Assembly (NCBI RefSeq): GCF_018691265.1
Contig: NW_024881316.1
Span: 5,232,819-5,296,818 of the forward strand
Direction: 5' to 3'
Origin: Tyto alba
Taxonomy: Eukaryota > Chordata > Aves > Strigiformes > Tytonidae
DNA: 64,000 nucleotides
The translations under genes and the position numbers were made by a program. Under the pieces are notes generated by a model. That model was not told where the DNA came from, searched no databases, and saw only the letters and a program-made list of their open reading frames with translations. This document shows, one piece after another, positions 1 through 12,049 of this stretch (positions are counted from its first letter, which is position 1; the number at the start of each line of letters is the position of its first letter).

Positions 1-1295
1 CGATATAGCTTTGCTAAGTCTAAATTTAGCATAATTGAGTATTTAAATGGAAAGCATATGGAAAATATGATGTGATATGTTTCTATATTTGTTATAAAGT
101 TAGTAGTGATGCTTCTTGACTAAAGCATAGTTTTTCTAGTTTGCTTTCTCAAATTTCTATGGTATGGCATCAGTACACCATCATTTCCATTTTTTTGTTA
201 CTCGTTTGCTGTGCAGCTTTGAATGTTAAAAGCAGTAATTGATTTTCACAAGAATAACTCAGGATTTGCCCCTCTGTGTGATACAAACTGTGACTTTTGT
301 TAATATGAACCATGCCTCCATAACGCCTTTAAAAATTCTGTATTTGGAGATGGGTAAGTCACCAATAGCTGAAATACAGATCTGGATTTGACCTGCACTG
401 CACTATGCAAAAGCAGAAAAATTATCAAAAATGCTGTTGTAAGCAGAGCATAACATTCCCCTGACACCAGAATCATCTGTGATGGTTGTGTCCTTCATAT
501 TTTTCTTTCCTGTAGGACCAGTGGCTGGATAGTTGGAGATTTTAACCCAGTTGTCTTAGGGTCTTTTTTATGTCAGGTAGTCAGGTCCAAATGAAAATTG
601 CTTTCAGCTGGTTCCCTGCAGGGACCAAACATTTACCCTCTTTAAATAAGTTTTACACTAACAGACTATCAGTAAATCAAAGAATATGTAGATTTATGCT
701 GGTTTTGCCATGTAAGGGTCATCAGTTAGAATGTGAAATGTTATGCATTATTCAAACCATAGATATGAATATTTCTTTACTCATATTAAGACTTAATCTT
801 ATTAACAGTGAAAATTTTAATATCGTGAATCATAGTACTTCACAGTTTTGAGTTAAAAATGTATTATGCCACATGCAAACTATGTAACTATAATGAGTAC
901 ATTTAATGTTAATTCAAGATTGCCCTAATCCAGATGGACAGAGGTTTTACTCTGGTCAAATAAAAAATGAAATCTTATCAGATGAAGGATGGTAGGGTCA
1001 GAAGATTCAATTTTTGTGGCATATCAAATTTTTGTATGTCAATGGCAACCTTAATAGATGGTGATGAATAATAAAATGTAATTGTGTCACTATTAAGATA
1101 GTTTCAATTATAGTCTATTAGCTATATTGTGGAAGATGTGGGTTTGCTGCTTTTTTTTTGCTTTTTTTTTTTTTCCTTAAAACTAGAGACTCCATTTAAA
1201 AATAATGTAACTATGTTATAAGGAAAATTGGATTTCAGTGTAAATTTTTTTATCAAATTGCTCCAGCCTCTTCATAATGTATAATTGTGTTTTAG
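1..1295 (+). other. ASCC3: ASCC3 intron, 3' part
   Basis: This is the intron upstream of the first visible exon, and its donor lies outside the window. It is AT-rich. A T-rich tract (about 1151-1174) sits 120 bp before the acceptor and could act as a distal polypyrimidine tract. I see no coding segment matching the ASCC3 region that should precede the first exon, and no recognisable repeat. Confidence 0.8.
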
Positions 1296-1472
1296 GTAAG
1301 AGAAGAAGAAATAGAAGAGCTGGATACCTTACTGAATGATTTCTGTGAACTTCCTGCTCCAGGAGGTGTGGAAAACAATTATGGAAAAATTAATATCCTC
1401 CTTCAAACATATATTAGCAGAGGGGAGATGGACAGCTTCTCCCTTATTTCAGATTCTGCGTATGTTGCACAG
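1296..1472 (+). CDS. ASCC3: ASCC3 exon a: Sec63 unit of cassette 1 (helical part)
   Basis: 177 nt, 59 codons, phase 0 at both ends, so skipping it would keep frame. The acceptor is ttttag at 1290-1295 and the donor is gtaaaa at 1473. The peptide starts VREEEIEELDTLL, runs through PAPGGVENNYGKINILLQ and ends SAYVAQ. It belongs to the helical bundle ('ratchet') of the N-terminal Sec63 module, which in this helicase family contacts the translocating nucleic acid strand. The first six exon bases are GTAAGA, a near-perfect donor sequence directly after the acceptor AG (see findings). The start is fixed by the acceptor and by the homologous residues VREEE. Confidence 0.95.
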
Positions 1473-3526
1473 GTAAAAATAGTATTTTTTTACATATCTT
1501 TTGCTGTCTTTTGCAGTTTTCATTCTCCCAGATGTTTACAATTATGTAAGTAGGCCTTGATCTACAACTTTTTGGTACATTTTAATGCAAATTGATTTGA
1601 AAATCAGAGCCTTTGTGTGTGTGCGCATGTGTGGTATAATATTTAAGTAGAAAAGATTTTCAAAAGCCTAGCTTGGGAGACTATTGCGTTTTTTGTTAAT
1701 TATGAATGTCGGTTTTGTTCGTATTATCCCTATAGTCTTATTATATTTAGTAGTTCTAAGTCTGCTTGCACAGAAGTGTTATTCTTAACTTTCTGGGTTT
1801 TCTTCTAAATCTGGAAAACTGTTACAATCTATTTTTATGTTTTGTGTACTATTATACTTTGTTCTACAAAATGTGTTTTATTCACATACCTTGGTTGATA
1901 CAAGAACGATGTGCTATTACAATTTTATTGCTAGACATAATCATGCAGATTTACATGTCAGTCTATATGTTTGTCATCCTGATTTGACACCTCAGTGGTT
2001 GGTTATACAGCATGTTTAGTTATTGTCCAGAATAATGAGAGTACTACAAGCCTGTGACACAGAACTGCTTGCTTACAAAACTAGAGCCCATCTTAGGAAG
2101 AAAGGGGTGTTGCTTGAAAGTTTAGAATTCTGCATCCCAAAGAAATCAAATTGACAGAATGTTCATAGGCAATCCCAGATGTGCAACAATAATGAATGTA
2201 TAAAACAGATTATAAAGTTTTAACTTTTAGCCCGTTCTATGTCTCCTTTTTTTTTTTTTTGGTAACAGTCAGCAGTATGTTGCATTGAATCACTTTTGTC
2301 TCATCCTTGCAAAACCTTTTTGGAAAGATTTGATTGTAAAATTGCATTTAGTTGGTGCTAAAGATGATGCTAAATTATACATCAGCAAAATTTTCATACT
2401 AACATTACCTCTTCAGAAGCGTTTACATTTCGTAACATGTATGGGTATAAATGAGAAAATTTTGAAATCATTATGCACATCATAAAAATTGTGGTACTTG
2501 CACAGCAAGATCATTTTCAGTATGATTCTTTCAATCTTTGCTTTCAAGACAATTGCTTTTATTTGTCTGTCTCAATTATAGCTTTTTTAGTGAGGCAACA
2601 TGGTCTTCTTCTCAGATCTTCATAAATTCTACATGTGGAACCAGAGCTACAAATTGTAAATTTTTTTAACTGGACTATTAAGAAAATCATTCACCCTTTC
2701 TAAGTAAAAGAAATGTGCTTCTTTAGTAACATATGCTTCTTATCATGACCAAATAATTTTCTGGTTTTTATTCCTGTTGGCGTTTCAGAGCCAGTAGAGA
2801 ATGATTATATTCTATTCAATGAATCAAGAACAGAATTGCTAAAAAAAAAAACAACACACAAAAAAAACCCCAAACTTCATATTACAGCTTGATAAGTTTA
2901 TGAAAGGAATATCATAATTTACATTTTCAGGATGAGACTGGCCTCCTTCAAGCTTATGTTAATAATTAATTTTCCAAGTCCAAAGCAGATTTATACAGTT
3001 TGTTCATACAGTAGTCTCAGAATATAGTAACATGTAAAAAAAATTTCAATACTGTTAAACTTCTATGCAAATGTTGTGAAATCGAATGCTATTATGGAAG
3101 CACAACTGAAGTGAAAAATTAAGACTTGAATTTCCATATAAACTGAGTTTACAGGTGTATGCTATATGGGGGGAGAAGGAGGAAGATACTAAGTACAGTA
3201 AGTGAATTTGTTTCAGAAGTGATTGAGGCACAATAAATTTAGAACTCTCTAATGTTAGCATAACTGTGATCAAAATTCTATGGCAGACCTACCACTTCAA
3301 CTTTAATTAGTTGCACATGTTTCTTTTCATAATTTCTGTAGGCAATCATGAGGTAGTTCTGCTCACTGGACAGTGATGGAAAAAATAGTTTTCAAAATGT
3401 TTGAAATAAATTTGAAAAGAAAAATCTATTGTTATGGTTTGTCAAAGATGAGTCTATGAGACCCCTTTCATTTTACAAAGAATACTTGAGAGAATTACAA
3501 CATTTTTGCTTTTTTTCACTCTCCAG
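1473..3526 (+). other. ASCC3: ASCC3 intron a-b (2054 bp)
   Basis: AT-rich intron. It holds a T14 tract at 2247-2260 and an A-rich simple stretch at about 2840-2870. No coding potential or known element was recognised. Confidence 0.85.
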
Positions 3527-3752
3527 AATGCGGCTCGTATTGTTCGAGCTCTTTTTGAGATTGCCCTTAGGAAACGTTGGCCTGCTATGACATATCGACT
3601 ACTGAATCTCAGCAAAGTCATTGACAAGCGGCTGTGGGGCTGGGTTAGCCCTTTGAGACAGTTCTCAGTGTTACCACCATCAGTCCTCTCAAAGTTGGAA
3701 GAGAAGAATCTCACTGTAGACAAGATGAAGGACATGAGAAAAGATGAAATAG
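3527..3752 (+). CDS. ASCC3: ASCC3 exon b: Sec63 unit of cassette 1 (helical/HhH part)
   Basis: 226 nt, 75 codons plus one base. The acceptor is ctccag (3521-3526) and the donor is gtgaga (3753). It begins NAARIVRALFEIALRKRW, continues through a helix ending RLWGW, and then has LRQFSVLPP followed by KLEEKNLTVDKMKDMRKDEI. The last part is the helix-hairpin-helix-like portion of the Sec63 module. The final G is completed by GT of the next exon to give glycine. Strongly conserved, with no stop or frameshift. Confidence 0.96.
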
Positions 3753-4977
3753 GTGAGAAATCAGCAATGTTGATCTGCTTAAACTATTAATAATCAATGG
3801 GCACGTTAGAACTAAATCTGAGCCATTCGTTAATATGCCCACTCTGGTCTGGAAACCATGCAGACGCATTAATATGGTATTATGGTCTATCCAATAAAGA
3901 AGGTTTATTCAGTCTCCACAGCTTGTAATATGGCACAGCTTTGAGGGCAAGGCTAGCCCATGTCCTTCCAACCCCAGAACACATGTGGAATGGAGATGTT
4001 TGTTGATACATATGAGCACATATGTGTTTATGTACAGATTTATGTTGACCTGTGCTTCCTTTCTTGTTCACATTACGTACTACGCTACTATAAAAGGCAT
4101 GTTTATTTTTGCCAGTTGTCAAACTACAGCCTTTTTTTTTATTATTGAAATACTATTGACGTGAAAAAGAATAAAAGCAGATTATTATGTCCTGCTATAC
4201 TATCAGTAAATGGCCTGCTTCAAAAACACTGCATTAATTTTCATTGAACATGGAGAATTCGTTGTCACTGATGTCACTGCAGCAAAACCTTAATGGAATT
4301 TTTTCAAGGATTTGACGCTGCTAATGAGAAGATCCACACTACTGATAGACATAATGACAATTTCTAGTATGTGTGTATAAACTGTTGTGCATAAAATGTC
4401 TACCAGCTGGTTGAAGTTGAAAATTGAAAAAAAATTTGCTTGTAGTGTATTTTGGTTTTCTATCTTAGTGTATTTTTTCTTATTTGGACTCTTTTTGCAA
4501 CCATTATTGCCAAGTTGTTGAGAAACCAACTGCCTGGTTTTTAAAAATCTAATTTTACAATAAAAATACCATTCATAGTCACTGCTTTTTAGAAGTGATG
4601 ACCTCTAACTTGATATTTGTCTCATTTGAAAAGAGAACTGTGTTCCTAACTTAGGAAGCTTTGTTACATGCCTAATTTAGGTTGGAAATGGTTGAATAAA
4701 TATGTAAAAGTCTGCAGAATTAGAAGCCGTATCTTTATTTAATAAGTTAAGCCAAAGGACTATGAGAAAATTTTAGAAGCTTACTTTAACTGTGCATTAC
4801 AGTATATAGCAATTTTAAATTTATTTAAAATACAACATTTTATTTGAAGTGCTAGCATTATCATGCTTTTCTGTTCAGAAGCTTTATAGCACCTTCTTAT
4901 TCAGATTTGTTAGTTTGTTATGTATTTGTGCAGTCTTTTTAATATTTAATATTATTTTCCATTAGTTGTATTAGTGC

Positions 4978-5002
4978 TTTTTTTCTTTTTTTTTTTTTTT
5001 TT
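4978..5002 (+). repeat. T-rich tract (T17)
   Basis: T7, c, T17, directly followed by AG, so it mimics a splice acceptor in the b-c intron. No matching donor or conserved frame follows. Confidence 0.8.
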
Positions 5003-6548
5003 AGGCTGCTCTCTCCCCACACGTGCTCTTGAAGAAGCAAGAGCTTTTGTGTTAAAATACAGTCAGTTTTGCTTCATTCAGTGTAGTGGAACTAGTATTG
5101 CAAGTTGAAAATGTATCAATATATACCTATAAAATGTCTAGCTTTGTTGTAGATGAACTTAGTTTGAAAGTAGATGAGGGTTGGGATTTGACTGTGAAAA
5201 TAGGTCATTGCTGACTATATGTAACGATATGTCATGTTCTTCAGCCATATAAACATAAAGTTGATCTGTGCATCTCTGAGAAGTGCTGTTACTTGACATA
5301 CTTCTTCCCATCTAGCTTCTTTCTGACACCAAGGGTGTGAAGGAAACACTTGCTCGGCAGCCACCTTATTTTTATTTGAATTCAAAGCAATGTTGAAATG
5401 CGAAAAGGCACAGCTTCCTGGTGCTACCTTGTTCTCTGACTCCGTAGGACTACTTCCAGTCTTAGCATTTCTTCCTTTTGAAACCTTACTGTGGCCTTAG
5501 AGATCAAATTTAAAAAGACAGGAGCTAGCTGGCTAACTCAGTCCAGGCCCTAGGGAGAGATAAAAGCATCGGATGGGTGCCAGCTCTCTCGGTGAAGGAA
5601 GAGTATGTTGTGTGCACAGATCTCAGATTGCAGTGTACCACAAATTGGTCAACACCAATCTATGCACTATTTCAGTGTAACCATGGAGTTTCCAGAATGC
5701 CAAGACATCACTGTGTTATCTGAGACAAACAGTCCTGTTTTTTCAGAATACAGACGACAATTGTTGTGGAGTAAGCAAAATCTATTCTTTTGTTAAGCTT
5801 ACCTATTTTCTCAAATAGTAAGCTTTTGTTCAGAAGGTTTTCATATTTCTTAAATGCCACTGATATTTTCTCATAATGTGACTATTTAAAAAAAAAAAAA
5901 CACGGGAGGGGGGAGGGAGGAGGAGAGAATTTTATAATAGTTTCTGGAAGTTGGGAGAGGAGCCTTATTTTCCCATAGCAATTAAGTGTACAAAACCTCA
6001 GTGCTGATCCTGTACACAGAAGTTCACCTCACACATTGTGATACAGAAAGTGATTTTTGGCATGAAAAAGTGTACTTGCCTACATAAGCTTATCGAGTCA
6101 GTCACGTCTTTGAATATTTGGCACCCATCTTTATTTAACACAATTTCTGCTTTTACCTCTAATTGCAAAATCTAGTCACTGTGCGAGTATGCTGTAATAC
6201 TGCATATATCACCAAGTTGTACCAATATAATTGGTTTGGGGTTGAATAATCCACTTGGTGGAGGTGCACTTATTTTACCAACTGCAAATGAAACTGATTA
6301 AATATGTGTTAAAACTTTTGCATTAGGGATTTGCTTCTTAAGCAAGATCACCGTTCATTACCTCAGATTATAGATAAACACCTGTGTGAGGCAAAATCTG
6401 CCAATTTGTTAAATAAGAAAAACGGAAGAGAGAAAGTCAGGATCAATATAAAAAAATCAGCAATTGCAAGATGTTATGCTCCTAAATTTCATGTATCACC
6501 TTTTCACTTTGCACATAATACAAATAATAGGATTTCTTCTCTTTTTAC

Positions 6549-6566
6549 TTTTTTTTTTTTTTTTTT
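6549..6566 (+). repeat. T18 homopolymer
   Basis: Eighteen thymines in the b-c intron, followed by aag. Slippage tract. Confidence 0.85.
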
Positions 6567-7488
6567 AAGTATGCACAGGAACCAAAAATCAGTATCAGAA
6601 AATATCGGTAGCCATTTGTAACGTAGCTTTTAACAGTGAGTACTTATGACCATTACAGTTATAATCTAAAAGATGTTTCACATAATTATATAAGCAGTTT
6701 CAGTGAAGACATAAGAAATCAACCATCTTTTCCTAAATAAGCTAGAAGTTGCAATATTTTTCAGAAAATAAAGCACTGCTACATTCTTTGTTTTATATTT
6801 AAAACGAAAAGCAAGGGAACAGGGATTTCAGCTGTAAATTACAAGTAGGATTTTTTTTTTTAATTAATATAATCACTTTATTGCCTTAGTTACCATGACT
6901 GATAGAAAATAAAAAACACTGCAATGTTTTGGTTTTCCTTTGTCTCAGTTACACATTCATGTATTCTGAAAGACCAGAGCTGCTGTGAGATGTTTACTAC
7001 TTGAGTGCATTTTTAAACTATTAACTACCTTTATTCAGTTTTATAAAAAGCATTCTGTCTGCTTTAAATCACTACATAGGAATTGTAGAAGTTCAAAAGT
7101 GTGCCCTTCATTAAGTAAAAGGTCAGTATTCATGCTTTAAAAAAGAACTATATATGGCTTGGTAAGAGCCTGGTCAAAAAGTCAGTAAAGGAAAGGGAAC
7201 TAGCTTGACATAATATGTTTTCAGTGTGAATTCTTAATAGTTATTTTAACCCCTTAGTTATAGCCAACAAGGGGGGTTAATACTGATTTTTCTAGGCTCT
7301 AAATTGCTAATTCAAGTTAAGTATTACAAAATATTCAGACATGGGAGGTCAAGAGAGTCAGACATTTACGCACCTAAGAGCAAAACAAGCAAGCAATAAT
7401 ACTTCTCTCTCAAAGCCTATTTGAAAGTCGGAGTTGTATTATTTTTCCTGGAAATGCAAATTTGTCACACCTAATGTTTTCTTGGCAG

Positions 7489-7643
7489 GTCATATGCTGC
7501 ATCATGTGAAGATAGGGTTAAAGGTAAAACAGTGTGTCCATCAAATCCCCTCCATCATAATGGAGGCAACGATTCAGCCAATTACCCGCACGGTGCTCCG
7601 AGTTCGGCTGAACATCACTCCTGACTTCACGTGGAATGATCAG
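7489..7643 (+). CDS. ASCC3: ASCC3 exon c: Sec63 unit of cassette 1 into Ig-like domain
   Basis: 155 nt: two bases completing glycine, then 51 codons. The acceptor is ttggcag (ends 7488) and the donor is gtaaaa (7644). The peptide runs HMLHHVKIGLKVKQCVHQIP, then IQPITRTVLRV, and ends TPDFTWNDQ. The first part closes the helical region. The TRTVLRVRL strand starts the Ig/fibronectin-like beta sandwich that ends Sec63 modules in BRR2-like helicases. The frame is intact. Confidence 0.96.
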
Positions 7644-10600
7644 GTAAAAAAGAGGAGGTGGAGGAGGGACGGGAAGCATTAATTTAGCTTCGGTAAAGGA
7701 GACGATCACAGGGAGTCCATAGCTGTTTGGATAAGAAAAAAAAATATATTTATTTTATCTAAAAAGCAAATTTGATAGTAGGAATGGAATGACCCTTAAG
7801 ACTTTTGTAGAATGTGTCACTCAAAGATCATCTTTTTATTTCTGTTAATTGTTAACAGGATTGTGCTGTTTATTACATGCTGAAGCAAGTGCTTATACTG
7901 AATATTAATAGATTTGAGTTATATGCCCAACAAGGAGAAGCAAGAAAAAGGGAGACATAGATGGCTCTCTGGACTATGAATGAACGTCAAACGCAGAAAA
8001 TAAAGCCTTGAAATACAGTTCATGTATGCCAAGTTCTGCTGCTCTTTATGGCTTTACAAATGTACATTCACAACATCAGTACCTTTTTTTCTGTTGGGAC
8101 TTGTCTGAACAGAAAAACTGAGATACATTTGGAATTATATTCATCTATATTTTATGGTGCAAATATATATGAAAGGAGTTGTGCTAGTTGCACATTTAGA
8201 TATACCCACATCATTTGATTCAGAATCTGTTCATTAGAAATAGATTTAAGATAAATCTAAATGAAACACGAATGTCCACATGGGGGCATTGTATTGTTGC
8301 TGGTACTTCTGAAACTTTCTACAAAAACAAGGCAAAGATGCCTCAATGAGCAAGCATATTTTTCTTTTTTTACTCCTAGGAGATTTATTTTAAGATACTT
8401 TATTCTGAAAGGTGGATATTAAGTATCTGTTTTTTTATTTTAAAATAATTTTTAAATCCCTCAGATAACAAATTTACCTTAATCACAAAGAAATTAGTTT
8501 CATTCCACAAACATTTAGATGATATTAGAATTTATTTTCCCCACCTAAAGCTGTTTTTTTTTTCTTTTGGATGTTTCACCAAGTTAGCTTATGAATGGGA
8601 GATTAATGATCAAAATATAGAAAGTTAGATTTTGTTTGCTACCTGGATTTATTACTGAAATATTTGAATGGATCCCTAAAATGAATTATAACATGAATTT
8701 TTTTTTTGCCACCTTATTGATATCCAATACTTCAGAAGGCAAAAAAGCATTACTTTTGGGCATTGAAACAAGTTTTTATTAATCAGTCTTTCATCCACTT
8801 TACCTGTAATCTATTAAAAACAAAAAAACCCACAACTATTCTTCATATTAAATTGTATCTTAATACAAAGGAATTTCTCAATCCATTTTTAGATTTTTTC
8901 TACGAAATCTAGGTTCTTCTATATTTTTACAAATTGAAAAGAGCTCCCCACAGAATTATTTCCTCTTCAATTCTGAACTTCTAAAGTTATAGCAAAAGTT
9001 TGGCAAAAACCTATTTTCTGCTAGGACCCCGTAACACAGTTTTCCTAATGGTTATTTTGGAAACATTATGATTGTTTTATCAGTTCAACTTATGGAGCTA
9101 TTTTTGTGTGAATTTGTATATTGGTATTCATCAAAACTTGGAAAACTTTTTTTTTTTTAATTCGTAAGGTAGCTGTTGACTTTCTTGTCTCTTCAGTAAA
9201 TGAAACCTCTATCACAGTAAATAAACAAAAAAACTTAAATTTTAAGTCTCTGAAAATTAATAGCTGTCTTTTAAATTCAACCCCTGACACTCCAAAACTG
9301 CTTCTCCATCATCACACAGTATTTTAGCAAACTATTCAGAAGAAGACTATAGAGACTTACAGGTATAGCTGTAATTAGTACAAAAACTAGCTGCCAAAAA
9401 ATTCCATTCAAAGAATGGGGGTATTCAACTAAAATCAAAATATTAAAAATTTAAATACCATACTTAACTGAAACACCTCACGTGGCTAACATTTTATTGT
9501 TTTAAGACTGTTCCTTTACGTGGATACTTAATTCTAGAACGATCTCCTCACAACTTTTGCATTTGCCTCTACAAGGTATGTTTTGGTAGTGGTGAGGTAC
9601 TACATTATCTTGGTCTTTAATGGCTGCAGTTTTCAGTGCTGGGAGCCCTTAAGTTCAGTAAAAGCATGCAAACCATACCCCAGTGGAAAATCCTTACTAT
9701 ATTGTTATAAGCGAAGGACTATAAATATACCCAGACAGAGCAAGCAAGCCTTACTGCAACCAGGAGGATTCCAGCAGAAATACAGAATAATGCACAAGTA
9801 TTAATTAACCAAGTCGTATATCTGACATGCAGTTTTAGGGCAGTGGTTGCCCAAAATACAGCTAAGAGCTTCTCAGTATTCTTGAGAATTAACCTGCTTC
9901 CCCCATGCAGCTTTGTCACAGGACTCTCCAAAACTAAGATGCTGTTACAGTTGATAATAAAATTTCTGAGCTTTGACCTTTTATGACCTTCCTTAATTCT
10001 TCTTTCCTCTCTTAAATTCTCCTAAACCCTGATGAAGTAATAGTCTCACTGTAATTTTTCAAAATGTCACCTACAGTGACCTGTGTCCTTTCAATTTCAC
10101 TGCTTCATTTCCTAGTGAAGCTGCTAGTGAAATTCAAATGTAATGAAAATGAATGACAGTGTCTTTACTGTCCACCTACGTATCTGTTGTACAACCGTGT
10201 TAGAAAAGAAGCAAAAGCACCTTAGTCTATTCTTAGTGTACTAAGTACATAGTACATACTAGTATTTTTGTCATAAAAAGCCAATACAGACTGTTTTCCA
10301 ACACATACACAATAATGAATTACGCTGAAAATAACGTGTACTGTGTGAATCAATACCAGATTCCTCTAGCATTAAAATTGCCATTAGAAGCAACTACGCA
10401 CTTCGCATTTTTTCCTGTTAACTAAAGTTTAGGAGTAATTCCAACTTTTTTTCATATTCATACTGGTTTTGTACCTTATCACAGTCCTCATCAAAAACAT
10501 CAGAAGTCTATGTTCATTTAATAGTAGACCTTCCATACTCCTCCACTATGCATTTTTCTTCTTTTCCTAGATATTTAAATAAAATGCTTGCACATTGGCA

Positions 10601-11297
10601 CAAGCCATTAATTCTGACAAAGAAACAAAAATTCTTCTGTGAGCATCCCACCTAGCTGTGGATTTGTGACTGGCGTTGCAAAATAAGGTACACATCAAAG
10701 AAAACAAAAATCTAGGTTGGAATAAAGTGTTGCCAGATGGCATGGGAATTATCAAGAGACAACTCTGTTCTTTTTGCTTCACCTGTAGCAATGACTAGAC
10801 CTACAGCCTTCTGAATCCACTTACTGTATCTTTCTAGAGGATGGGGGAAGAGAGAGAGGGGGAGAGAGGAATTGAGTGCCCAGTTTTTCCTGAGAGAATG
10901 CTTTTGACTGAAAAATGAGCAGTGGATAGCAAAAGACAATCCTTTATACAAAATCTGAAGACAAATGTTCAAGGAGGAGAAAGGAGGAGTTGTCCTTTTT
11001 TAGGAGTCCAGAGGAAACCCTGGGAGTTCAGTCTATTTATAAACAACTGAGGCACTGGCTTCAGTTGCATTTATAAAGTGCCCATTTATATTATACATAC
11101 CTTAAGCAAATTCTTATTGAAACACACTCCTCAAGCAGACTGATTTCATTAGAAGTGTTATATTACTCTTCCCTCTAATTTCCTTATTTCTGTATTCCTT
11201 TGTAAGCCTACATCATTTAGAGATATATCTGATATACCCAGAAAATCTAGAGAACCTCATTACAACTATAACAAAGCTATCTTTCTTACTCTTAAAG
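7644..11297 (+). other. ASCC3: ASCC3 intron c-d (3654 bp)
   Basis: AT-rich, with short A/T runs and a short GA-rich stretch near 10848-10870. No recognisable mobile element, RNA gene or coding exon. Confidence 0.85.
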
Positions 11298-11396
11298 GTA
11301 CATGGCACTGTTGGAGAGCCCTGGTGGATTTGGGTAGAAGACCCTACTAATGATCACATTTATCATTCAGAGTACTTCATCATTCAAAAAAAACAG
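11298..11396 (+). CDS. ASCC3: ASCC3 exon d: Ig-like domain of first Sec63 unit
   Basis: 99 nt, 33 codons, phase 0-0. The acceptor is cttaaag (ends 11297) and the donor is gtaatg (11397). It encodes VHGTVGEPWWIWVEDP, then NDHIYHSEYF, and ends KKQ. The GEPWWIWVED pattern is a hallmark of the Ig-like sandwich in ASCC3/BRR2 Sec63 modules. The next intron is only 484 bp. Confidence 0.95.
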
Positions 11397-11880
11397 GTAA
11401 TGGACTTTATTCAGAATCTCATAGCGAGACAAGAATAAAGTCAGTCAGATGCTGATTTGTAAGGCAAAACAGTATTTTGACTCAAGCAGATTGTCAAGTC
11501 AGTAGCAGAGCTTTCAGTTTCAGATGCACGTGATAAGCTTGCACTTCCACAAAGATGTTTTCTAATCTCAGATGTCCCTTTTTCTTCTCTTCCTTTTGGT
11601 GGGACAGTTATTTCCAGGGGAAAAAAACAAAGACAATAATGGTTTTGTCTGTTAAAGATAAAGATGAAGGGCTAGCCCTATTTTTTATATTTTGAAGTCA
11701 ATGGAAACAAAATCGCTTCCCAGTGGTGAAATATTTTATAAAGATGTGAACAGTTTGCACATGGGGTTGCACACATACTTTATTGTTTTGTGTTGGTAAT
11801 ACTTATGGAAGTGAGGCAAACTGATTTTTTAAGTTACTGATTTGCCTGTGCAGTAATTATTCTCTACATGTTTGCATTAG
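11397..11880 (+). other. ASCC3: ASCC3 intron d-e (484 bp)
   Basis: Short AT-rich intron ending in tttgcattag. Nothing else was recognised in it. Confidence 0.88.
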
Positions 11881-12049
11881 GTCATTACTAAAGAACCTCA
11901 ACTGCTGGTGTTCACAATCCCAATTTTTGAACCTCTTCCTTCTCAATATTACATTCGAGCTGTGTCTGATAGATGGTTAGGAGCAGAGGCTGTATGTATC
12001 ATAAATTTTCAACATTTGATTCTTCCAGAGAGACACCCACCCCACACAG
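11881..12049 (+). CDS. ASCC3: ASCC3 exon e: end of first Sec63 unit
   Basis: 169 nt, 56 codons plus one base. The acceptor is gcattag (ends 11880) and the donor is gtaact (12050). It reads VITKEPQLLVFTIPIFEPLP, then SQYYIRAVSDRWLGAEA, then LPERHPPHT. The YYIRAVSDRWLGAE segment is the last strand pair of the Ig-like domain. LPERHPPHTELLDL then forms the linker that docks cassette 1 onto cassette 2. The last base pairs with AG of the next exon to give glutamate. Confidence 0.96.

Larger units (their letters stand above)
3753..7488 (+). other. ASCC3: ASCC3 intron b-c (3736 bp)
   Basis: AT-rich intron with homopolymers: T-rich 4978-5002 (T17 at 4986-5002, ending in AG and so acceptor-like), A13 at 5888-5900 followed by a purine-rich stretch to about 5930, and T18 at 6549-6566. 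Small open frames here, such as 5605-5796, have no recognisable homology and look random. Confidence 0.85.
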
